Shown here in pieces: positions 50,432 through 56,430 of a DNA stretch of 56,430 nt. Positions within the stretch are counted from its first letter, which is position 1, and every line of letters begins with the position of its first letter. Both the position numbers and the translations under genes were made by a program. The stretch covers positions 1 to 56,430 of the forward strand of contig CALESG010000053.1 of assembly GCA_937907215.1 (NCBI GenBank), read 5' to 3'. Source of the DNA: an uncultured Ruminococcus sp. GTDB taxonomy: Bacteria > Bacillota > Clostridia > Oscillospirales > Ruminococcaceae. The notes under the pieces are model-generated. The model saw only the letters and a list, made by a program, of their open reading frames with translations. It did not search any database and had not been told where the DNA came from.

Positions 50432-52822
50432 TTATTTGCTTTTTATTATATCATTTTTCTTTGACTTCTTTTTTATCAAGTGACCTGTTATAATATATAA
50501 TGCAAACAAAACCATACCGAATAATGAAATAACAGCTCCGATTTTAAGACCCGGTGTTTCATATTCAAATTCAATTACATTTTTGCCTTCTTTTATTGGC
50601 ACTGCCATAAATCCTATATCTACTTTTTCAATTTCTGTTTCTATGCCGTTTACTTTTGCAGTGAATCCATCATCATAAGGAACACTAAAGAAAAGCAAGT
50701 TGTTTCTATCTGATGTTATTTCAGCTGTAAATCCGTATGAATCATATTCAAACCTATCACATGATGACGCTCTGCGTTTATCACATTCTTCTATATAATC
50801 ATTATTTGAAACAACTCTTTCAGATGCTTCAAGCTCATTTAGAATATCATCATACTTTTCAGCTGTTTCATTGTCAAGAACAAGCGCACGCACCAGTGCA
50901 GAAGTGCGATTTGCTTCACCCATATTTTCCCAATCACTTTGCAAAATATAATTATCAAATGTAAAGCCTATTGGAATAAAATGTTTGTTTTCATATACAT
51001 GAAATCCATTTTGATCTTCCATATATTCAAATCCCGGCATAGGAGATTTATGCTCATCAGCATTATTCTCTTTTATTTCATCAAAATAATATTTAACTGA
51101 GAAAAGTCCTCTTAGTTCAAATCGATTTTTATTCGGACGTGATGCCACATCTCTATCAATTCCATTGGCTGCGTAAAATTCCATTATAGAACCAGGTACT
51201 ATACTGTGAAAACAACGCATATTCGGAAGATCCCAAAACATCGGATAATTATCCATATTTTCAGAAATATCAACACGGAAGAAATTATCTTTATCTGCTT
51301 CTATTGTAACATCGTTATCGCTATCAATAGCACGGTCTATATACTTAATTGCATTATCATAACTAAGTGCACCGAAATAAATTATAGATGATGTACAAGC
51401 AATACAAGCTGCAACTGTAAACGCAAGCACATTTCTTAAATTCAATTTGCCCGAAAGACGCTTCTTTGCAAAAATTGTCACAATAACAAGCGAAATTACA
51501 GCTATTACAAAAACAATGTAGAAGTGCAGCGGATATTTTGTAAATGAAAAGAACTTCACTTCATCATCTTTTTTTACAGGCAAAATAGACATAATGCCAA
51601 AAGCAGCCGTTATGACAGCTGTTATCCACAAGCCTTCTTTTAGAGGTATATTCTCCTCGCCATCAGTATCAATTGCAACAGCAGTCATCATTGCCATGAT
51701 CAAAATCGGCATAAAAAACCATCGTGCATAATACGAACTGTTGAACATATAAAAACCACAATTAAGAATAGGTATAAATGCACATATCATGCAGATCACT
51801 ACAAGTCGTTTAGCCCAGTGACCGTCCCTATGTTTCATAAAGGCTATAACGCCTACCATTGAGAACAACGGCAAATAACCGCCTATAGATGCCCATTTGC
51901 CTGCACCTTCATTAAATAGATTAGGTCTTGCCGGTGCATCGGGAATTAAGAAGAAGCTTTCTATTATGCGAAGGATTCTCGTTCTGTCATTGTATGCAAG
52001 CATATTCATTCCATACAAACGCTCATTTATGCGATAGTTATTTAAAATAGCAAGTGCTGCCGGCAGAAGTATAATACAGGCGATCATTACCCCTATAATA
52101 GCTTCAAACAATATCTGGAAGAACTTTTTTGCAGTAGCAGGAAAATCTTTTGAGAAACAGCGTACTATAAAATAGATCACTAAGAATACTGCTTCTCCGG
52201 TAAAGAAAAAGTAATTTATTGATGCCATAAGTGCAACCGTCAATGCAAATACGCCTTTTCTGTTATTGCAGACAAGCTCTTCCATTGCAATAAGCATTAA
52301 CGGGAAAAATGCTGTAACATCCTGAAAATGATTAAAGAATATATTGAAAATCTGAAATCCTGAAAACGCATATAATAATCCGCCTATAATAGCAGCATTC
52401 TGGCTTTTGACAAATCGTTTTATATAAGCATATGATGTAAATGCGGCAACACCATGCTTGAGTGCCAGCATAAACGGCATTATGTGAATTATCCACGAAG
52501 ACGGCAGAACAGCCGTCAGCCAAAAAAACGGACTGCCAAAAAGATAAAATGAATATGACCCTATGAAATTCGCTCCAAGGTCGGTCGTCCAACTCCAGCC
52601 AAAGCTGCCGCTTTTTACAGCTTCTGATGCAAGATGATAAAACGGCATCTGCTGTGCATTATAATCACCATAGTAAATGAAATAGCCCTTTTCTATGACA
52701 ATAATAGGCAGCAAAACAATTATTAAAGATAGAAAACCCAGTACAAATGCAAGAAATCCGCCTTTTTTATAAAATGGTACATTACCGATACTAAAAATAT
52801 TTTTAGGAATATGTTTTTGCAT
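50432..52822 (-). CDS. YfhO-family membrane protein
   Basis: A 796-residue membrane protein with about 12-14 hydrophobic segments. Motifs of the YfhO family are visible: YFIYYGDYNAQQMPFYH, GSFGWSWTTDLGANFIGSY and an extracellular C-terminal domain ending in FFSVPYDDGFTAKVNGIE before the last membrane helix. YfhO proteins resemble GT-C glycosyltransferases; in Bacillus YfhO is linked to glycosylation of lipoteichoic acid. The acceptor here is not known. No partner genes are next to it. Confidence 0.88.
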   Translation of the reverse strand: MQKHIPKNIFSIGNVPFYKKGGFLAFVLGFLSLIIVLLPIIVIEKGYFIYYGDYNAQQMPFYHLASEAVKSGSFGWSWTTDLGANFIGSYSFYLFGSPFFWLTAVLPSSWIIHIMPFMLALKHGVAAFTSYAYIKRFVKSQNAAIIGGLLYAFSGFQIFNIFFNHFQDVTAFFPLMLIAMEELVCNNRKGVFALTVALMASINYFFFTGEAVFLVIYFIVRCFSKDFPATAKKFFQILFEAIIGVMIACIILLPAALAILNNYRINERLYGMNMLAYNDRTRILRIIESFFLIPDAPARPNLFNEGAGKWASIGGYLPLFSMVGVIAFMKHRDGHWAKRLVVICMICAFIPILNCGFYMFNSSYYARWFFMPILIMAMMTAVAIDTDGEENIPLKEGLWITAVITAAFGIMSILPVKKDDEVKFFSFTKYPLHFYIVFVIAVISLVIVTIFAKKRLSGKLNLRNVLAFTVAACIACTSSIIYFGALSYDNAIKYIDRAIDSDNDVTIEADKDNFFRVDISENMDNYPMFWDLPNMRCFHSIVPGSIMEFYAANGIDRDVASRPNKNRFELRGLFSVKYYFDEIKENNADEHKSPMPGFEYMEDQNGFHVYENKHFIPIGFTFDNYILQSDWENMGEANRTSALVRALVLDNETAEKYDDILNELEASERVVSNNDYIEECDKRRASSCDRFEYDSYGFTAEITSDRNNLLFFSVPYDDGFTAKVNGIETEIEKVDIGFMAVPIKEGKNVIEFEYETPGLKIGAVISLFGMVLFALYIITGHLIKKKSKKNDIIKSK

Positions 52823-52890
52823 ATATTATTACCTCCATAAGTAATGTAAGGAAACTTTTTATTTTACACTGCATATAATAAAATTAGAAA

Positions 52891-53382
52891 TCAAGTTATA
52901 GAAACATTATTTGTAACAATACCTGCTGGTGTAAAATCAATAAAACCATATGAAGCCGGTTTTCCATCACGTGGGCGAGAAGCACTGCCGGGATTTAAAA
53001 TATAAACTCCATCTTCATATGAACAAAAACGAACATGGGTATGACCAAACAATACAATATCACAGCCCTGTTCTCTGGCAGCTTTAACTATTATATTAGT
53101 ATCAAAGTCAACACCATATCTGTCACCGTGTGCAGCAAAAATTCTATGACCAGGTATAATATCAATAATTTTAAATGCAGGTGCATCACTTCCAAAATCA
53201 CAATTTCCCTTTACAAAATAAAAACGTGCTGCAAGATTTGGAAAATTGCTTATAAGGTTTTTGCATTCTTCAACACAGTCACCTAAATGAATAAATGCAT
53301 CTGCCGTTTGGATATTACTCATAACTATCTTATAAAGACGGTCATAAGAACCATGGGTATCGGAAACAACAATAATACGCAT
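52891..53382 (-). CDS. YfcE/MJ0936-type metallophosphoesterase
   Basis: A 163-residue calcineurin-like phosphoesterase. The metal motifs are visible: VVSDTHG, IHLGDCVEE, VKGNCDFG, AAHGDRYGV and LFGHTHVRF, followed by NPGSASRPRDG. Members hydrolyse phosphodiesters in vitro; the natural substrate is unclear. The ATG at 53382 follows GAGGTGA; 21 upstream codons in an open frame lack support. Confidence 0.92.
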   Translation of the reverse strand: MRIIVVSDTHGSYDRLYKIVMSNIQTADAFIHLGDCVEECKNLISNFPNLAARFYFVKGNCDFGSDAPAFKIIDIIPGHRIFAAHGDRYGVDFDTNIIVKAAREQGCDIVLFGHTHVRFCSYEDGVYILNPGSASRPRDGKPASYGFIDFTPAGIVTNNVSIT

Positions 53383-53472
53383 ATAAATCACCTCTATGTA
53401 AAAGTTATTTATTATTATTATATCACATAAATCATTTAATGACAACTGATTTTTTTGAGAAAGGAAATTTTT

Positions 53473-53730
53473 ATGGGAAAATCATCTGCAAACAACGACC
53501 AGCTGCAAAATCTTTTAAACACTGTAAGCGGAAAACTTGGCATGAAACCCGATGAACTCAAAAAAACTCTTGAATCCGGAAAAATTGACAATGCGGTAAA
53601 AAACATGAACACAAGTGAACAACAAAAGATTCAATCTATTATCGGCGACAAAAATAAGATGGAAAAACTTATGCAAAGTCCTCAGGCAAAAGCACTCTAT
53701 GAAAAGCTTATGGGAAAAAGCCCACAGTAA
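53473..53730 (+). CDS. Hypothetical protein, first gene of a four-gene operon
   Basis: I do not recognise the family. The 85 residues are soluble, helical and polar (NDQLQNLLNTVSGKLGM, KTLESGKIDNAVKNM), ending in PQAKALYEKLMGKSPQ. The ATG at 53473 follows AAAGGAAA; an earlier in-frame start at 53455 lies before that site. Three further genes follow at gaps of 12, 15 and 19 bp, ending with a BofA-like gene, so a sporulation context is possible but unproven. Confidence 0.78.
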   Translation: MGKSSANNDQLQNLLNTVSGKLGMKPDELKKTLESGKIDNAVKNMNTSEQQKIQSIIGDKNKMEKLMQSPQAKALYEKLMGKSPQ

Positions 53731-53742
53731 GGAGCAGCTGTT

Positions 53743-54111
53743 ATGGATGATTTATTTAATAAAATGCAGTCGGTGCTTTCAGATCCGGAAAGTATGCAGC
53801 AACTGAAAGAACTTGCCGAACTAATGGGAAATCCCTCTGAAAATGATGATAAAAATGAGGAAAATAATAAGACTGCAAAAAATGAAGAATCGTCCACAGC
53901 AGACATTGGATTTGATATTGGCAAGCTAATGCAGTTGTCCTCTATTATGAAAAACACACAAAATGATGAGGATACCGCACTGTTATTAGCACTAAGACCT
54001 CATTTAAAAGAAGAACGTCAGCAAAAGGTAGATAAAGCAGTTAAACTATTAAAACTTTTAGATGTGTTTAAAACTCTTAAAAATACTGGACTTTTAAAAG
54101 ACTTTCTGTAA
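53743..54111 (+). CDS. Hypothetical helical protein, second gene of the operon
   Basis: I do not recognise a named family. The 122 residues have an acidic Asn/Glu-rich middle (DDKNEENNKTAKNEESS) between two helical parts; the C-terminal half (LLLALRPHLKEERQQKVDKA, then LLDVFKTLKNTGLLKDFL) is the most ordered. No signal peptide or membrane segment is seen. AAGGAG precedes the ATG. Confidence 0.8.
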   Translation: MDDLFNKMQSVLSDPESMQQLKELAELMGNPSENDDKNEENNKTAKNEESSTADIGFDIGKLMQLSSIMKNTQNDEDTALLLALRPHLKEERQQKVDKAVKLLKLLDVFKTLKNTGLLKDFL

Positions 54112-54126
54112 AGGACGGTATGAATC

Positions 54127-54537
54127 ATGGCAGAGAACAGGGCGAAAAATACGAGTCAAAACAACGATAATATGCAAAATATTATACAAAGAGATGCAAG
54201 ACGCCGTATGGAACAAATGCAGCAAAAAGTACCATACAGGCGTCAAAGAAATATGCAGCCTTTTTATAGAAACAATAATTCAGCATATAATAATTCAACA
54301 TATAAAGATGCCGATGCGGACAAAAATAAATCCACGGAAAATACTGTTAACAATAATTCAAATGAATCATCAGCATCGGAAGGCTTTAAAATGCCGTTTG
54401 GAATACTAAACGGACTTGAAAAATATATTGAAAAACTTGACACTGATAAAATTCTTATAATAGCAATGCTTGCAATAATATATAAAGATGGAGGCAACAA
54501 AAAGCTTATGATGGCATTGGCTTATTTACTCACATAA
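54127..54537 (+). CDS. Hypothetical protein with C-terminal hydrophobic segment, third gene of the operon
   Basis: I do not recognise a named family. The 136 residues begin with a Gln/Asn/Arg-rich low-complexity region (RRRMEQMQQKVPYRRQRNMQ, then NNSAYNNSTYKDADADKNK) and end with a hydrophobic helix pair (DKILIIAMLAIIYKDGGNKK, LMMALAYLLT). The pattern of a disordered basic head with a small membrane-associating tail repeats in gene two in soluble form. AAAGGACGG precedes the ATG. Confidence 0.78.
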   Translation: MAENRAKNTSQNNDNMQNIIQRDARRRMEQMQQKVPYRRQRNMQPFYRNNNSAYNNSTYKDADADKNKSTENTVNNNSNESSASEGFKMPFGILNGLEKYIEKLDTDKILIIAMLAIIYKDGGNKKLMMALAYLLT

Positions 54538-54556
54538 CATAAATGGAGGAAACATA

Positions 54557-54817
54557 ATGGAGGAATTTAGTTTTTACGCTTTATGGACAGCACTTGGAAT
54601 TTTTATGCTTATCTATTACCTCAGGCGTTCTCATACATTTCGCTCTATTCTATGGGGTATTTTTACAGGACTTGCCGGACTTATTTTACTTCACTATTTT
54701 GGCGGTATAATAAATTTTTCTCCGGAACTTAATTTATTTAACATAACTCAAGCCGGAATATTGGGAATACCCGGTGTCTTACTTATGTTGATAATGCATT
54801 TTATACTTAAAATATAA
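54557..54817 (+). CDS. BofA-like membrane protein
   Basis: An 86-residue protein with an N-terminal membrane helix (YALWTALGIFMLIYYL), a second one (GIFTGLAGLILLHYFGG) and the conserved C-terminal pattern NLFNITQAGILGIPGVLLML. The N-x-x-T...GILGIPG motif is the hallmark of BofA, which in Bacillus holds SpoIVFB inactive and so delays sigma-K maturation. The call rests on this motif and topology; the gene order differs from Bacillus, where bofA follows recR. GGAGG precedes the ATG. Confidence 0.8.
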   Translation: MEEFSFYALWTALGIFMLIYYLRRSHTFRSILWGIFTGLAGLILLHYFGGIINFSPELNLFNITQAGILGIPGVLLMLIMHFILKI

Positions 54818-54828
54818 AAGGCAAATAT

Positions 54829-54876
54829 GAAAACACCGCACAAATCCACTTTAAAAGATCTGTGCGGTGTTTTTTG
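54829..54876 (+). terminator. Terminator after the BofA-like gene
   Basis: AAACACCGCACA pairs with TGTGCGGTGTTT (12 bp, 18-nt loop), followed by TTTG and T-rich DNA; A-rich on the left, so it can also end the converging gene. Confidence 0.9.
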
Positions 54877-54882
54877 ATTATT

Positions 54883-55845
54883 TTAAACAATAAGTGCAAT
54901 GCACATCAAAATTGATGACAACACAAATTGAAACAAAATGGCAATAAATATAAAGCCGATATTTGTACCTCCAGCCATTCTTATACGTGATTTTACGTCC
55001 ATAAGACTATCGTTACTTTCATGGATCTTTTTTATCTTGCCAAGCGAATATCGATAATAAATATAATTTCCAAACATAAATGCCAATACACGAAATGCAA
55101 GCAAAGCATAACTGCATAATGTATCTACCATATAAAAAACGTTTTGATTATCTTTCATAAATTCCGAAAATGACAATATTCTATTCCTAATAATTTCAGC
55201 AGAATCTGTGCCAAAAAGTTCCAGCTGTGGCTGAATAGAGGCAAGTATAAAGTCAACCTGATCTGCTAATATCCTAAGTGAACCAGGAATACTAAGTAAA
55301 AATGTCAGAAACACAATTATAAGTGAACCAAGCCACATTTTTCTGTAGGCAAACCAAAATTGAGGAAAAATAAGACAGATAAAATTAGGTGCGAGTTTCT
55401 TTTTGCTTTCAAAGAAAAACTTAAATCTCATAAGATAATAAGTAATATTTTTTCCAATAAAACTACTTATCTCGGAAATGCTTGTACCTTCTATATCATC
55501 ACTTGAATTAATTATAAGAGGTATTTCCTCTGCATTCATATTAGAATTTATATTATCATTTATTCTGCTCCCGCAGTGAGTACAAACATCACAGCCCTTT
55601 GGATTAAGTTCACCACATTGCAAACAAATAACTCTTTCATTTTCACTTTCATCAGCATTAGAGTCATCATCGGGTCTTTGCCAAGATTCGCCTTTTTCAT
55701 GAAGTTCGGTATTTATACATTTCCCATATTCATTCCAACAATCACGATGATACGGCGTTCCACATTCCGGACATACTACAATATCATCATCAGGTTCAAA
55801 CTCATTTCTACAGGCTATACAAACACATTTTTTATAATCAGCCAT
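54883..55845 (-). CDS. Zinc-ribbon (Prok-RING-like) membrane protein
   Basis: A 320-residue protein. The N-terminus holds a RING-like cross-brace (CVCIACRNEFE, then CPECGTPYHRDCWNEYGKC) and after an acidic linker a second zinc ribbon (CLQCGELNPKGCDVCTHCG). The C-terminal half has about four or five membrane segments of the DUF2628-like type (FWFAYRKMWLGSLII). The role is unknown; such proteins may act as membrane-bound sensors or scaffolds. ATG at 55845 lies 9 nt after AGGA; an ATG two codons earlier is too close. A good promoter precedes it. Confidence 0.82.
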   Translation of the reverse strand: MADYKKCVCIACRNEFEPDDDIVVCPECGTPYHRDCWNEYGKCINTELHEKGESWQRPDDDSNADESENERVICLQCGELNPKGCDVCTHCGSRINDNINSNMNAEEIPLIINSSDDIEGTSISEISSFIGKNITYYLMRFKFFFESKKKLAPNFICLIFPQFWFAYRKMWLGSLIIVFLTFLLSIPGSLRILADQVDFILASIQPQLELFGTDSAEIIRNRILSFSEFMKDNQNVFYMVDTLCSYALLAFRVLAFMFGNYIYYRYSLGKIKKIHESNDSLMDVKSRIRMAGGTNIGFIFIAILFQFVLSSILMCIALIV

Positions 55846-55901
55846 TTGCATACTTCCTTTCCAATTATCAGTTCTTATCTCCAAAACATATATATTGTAT
55901 T

Positions 55902-55930
55902 ATTATACCACATTGTTTCGAATTTTTCAA
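55902..55930 (-). promoter_or_regulatory. Promoter of the zinc-ribbon protein gene
   Basis: Minus strand: TTGAAA (55930-55925), 17-nt spacer, TATAAT (55907-55902). Confidence 0.78.
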
Positions 55931-56005
55931 CTGATAATCAGATTTTTATCCAAACAGTAACTATTTATTTTTATATAAACTTAATGCAGAAAAACAAATA
56001 TTGCT

Positions 56006-56110
56006 TTAATTTGCCAAAAAAGAATTCCCACCGTGCAGTATAACGGCTCCCTTTATTATAAGTAAAGTAATAAATACTAATATAACTATAAATACAACGT
56101 GCTTTTTCAT
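56006..56110 (-). CDS. Small membrane peptide (34 aa)
   Basis: An ORF too short for usual gene callers. It encodes MKKHVVFIVILVFITLLIIK, then GAVILHGGNSFLAN: a basic N-terminus, one hydrophobic helix of about 17 residues and a short polar tail. GAGGT lies 8 nt before the ATG, and a perfect sigma-A promoter lies 56 bp upstream. It is not part of any neighbouring gene. It could be a small membrane regulator, a type I toxin-like peptide or a subunit; no antisense RNA is evident. No terminator was found between it and the zinc-ribbon gene. Confidence 0.7.
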   Translation of the reverse strand: MKKHVVFIVILVFITLLIIKGAVILHGGNSFLAN

Positions 56111-56165
56111 ATTATATTACCTCATTTCTTTAGCAAAAGTCATAATACAGAAATAATTTATATAT

Positions 56166-56194
56166 ATTATACTACATATTTATTGAAATGTCAA
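56166..56194 (-). promoter_or_regulatory. Consensus promoter of the small membrane peptide
   Basis: Minus strand: TTGACA (56194-56189), 17-nt spacer, TATAAT (56171-56166); both perfect. Start near 56159. Confidence 0.88.
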
Positions 56195-56235
56195 TAGCAA
56201 TACAATTTTCTTTAATTATTTATCCAAAAAACAAC

Positions 56236-56271
56236 GTAAAAAATGCCGCAGCCGAAGCTGCGACATTTTTA
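56236..56271 (-). terminator. Terminator of the gene at the right edge
   Basis: Minus strand: AATGTCGCAGC-TTCG-GCTGCGGCATT followed by TTTTAC; an 11-bp stem with a UUCG tetraloop. Confidence 0.9.
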
Positions 56272-56312
56272 TTTAAGCTATAACGCTAAATCAATTGATC
56301 GTAATCAACCAA

Positions 56313-56430
56313 TTATTTACCAGCCTTATATGCCCAAAGTGAACCTGGAATATCAACAAGTGAAGGAATGAGTTCCTGCCACTGTGGATCAAGGAATGCG
56401 GCATCATAAGAATAGTATGTCAAGATATTT
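56313..56430 (-). CDS. C-terminal end of an unknown protein (partial)
   Basis: A minus-strand reading frame enters from the right edge and ends at TAA (56315-56313). The visible 38 residues include SYDAAFLDPQWQELIPSLVD and end IPGSLWAYKAGK. I do not recognise the family from this piece. Codon use is like pckG (highly biased), and a strong terminator follows, so it may be a well-expressed gene. Confidence 0.75.
   Translation of the reverse strand, partial: NILTYYSYDAAFLDPQWQELIPSLVDIPGSLWAYKAGK

Noticed and set aside
1..56430. CRISPR array or full-length insertion sequence
   Set aside because: No regularly spaced direct repeats and no transposase gene were found; the only mobile-like items are the inverted-repeat element at 16965 and the dispersed repeat pair.

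Overview
The window looks like chromosomal DNA from a low-GC, spore-forming Gram-positive anaerobe of the class Clostridia, most likely a Ruminococcus-like member of the Oscillospiraceae. The evidence is indirect: a secreted protein with a C-terminal dockerin and Thr-rich linkers (the cellulosome/amylosome type of assembly), sporulation and germination genes (SpoIIP, SpoVG, a SpoVB-like flippase, a GerA-type operon, a BofA-like protein), a GTP-type PEP carboxykinase, strong AGGAGG ribosome-binding sites and many consensus sigma-A promoters. Species cannot be fixed from the sequence alone.

Layout. 1-1,060: the 3' end of a tRNA, a terminator, a dispersed repeat and an orphan toxin-like/immunity-like ORF that looks fused in frame. 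1,177-4,300: an agr-type quorum-sensing locus ordered response regulator, histidine kinase, AgrB-like protease and a 40-residue AgrD-like propeptide that overlaps agrB. Two perfect 10-bp direct repeats 21 bp apart lie just upstream of the agrB promoter. 4,311-8,340 (minus): a small membrane protein, spoIIP, prfB without the usual frameshift, and ychF. 8,503-11,790 (minus): the dockerin protein and a SpoVB/MurJ-type flippase that probably starts at CTG. 11,934-16,964 (plus): aminotransferase, unknown protein, D,D-carboxypeptidase, trpS, mazG and rqcP. A 159-bp inverted-repeat element sits directly at the rqcP stop codon. 17,333-20,512: unknown gene, ydcF-like, dusB and a methyltransferase, with the promoter/RBS block of dusB duplicated exactly in front of the methyltransferase. 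20,574-22,300: a consensus promoter, a tiny ORF ending in a G10 tract, an intrinsic terminator and then a cell-surface protein gene. This looks like an attenuator that could be phase-variable.

22,405-33,380 (minus): alpha/beta hydrolase, pckG with a structured leader, tsaD, a Dabb protein, rimI, polA and a gerA-type operon. 33,730-35,828 (plus): a CapA-like lipoprotein and a SpoIIQ-like M23 protein whose ribosome-binding site is sequestered in a hairpin. 35,900-49,359 (minus): aspS, hisS, mgsA, then the rod-shape cluster mreBCD-mrdA, then dut, a U32 protease, zapA and murC. 49,474 to the end: spoVG (plus), a Nudix hydrolase, a YfhO-type membrane protein and a YfcE-like phosphoesterase (minus), a four-gene plus-strand operon of three unknown proteins and a BofA-like protein, a zinc-ribbon membrane protein (minus), an unannotated 34-residue membrane peptide with a perfect promoter (minus), and the tail of a gene running off the right end.

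The main themes are cell-wall growth and shape (mreBCD, mrdA, murC, dacA-like, flippase), sporulation and germination, translation (aspS, hisS, trpS, prfB, tsaD, dusB, rqcP, ychF) and one complete peptide-signalling circuit. The most promising undescribed pieces are the agr-like circuit with its operator and possible serine-lactone signal, the G-tract attenuator, the fused toxin/immunity ORF and the 34-residue membrane peptide.
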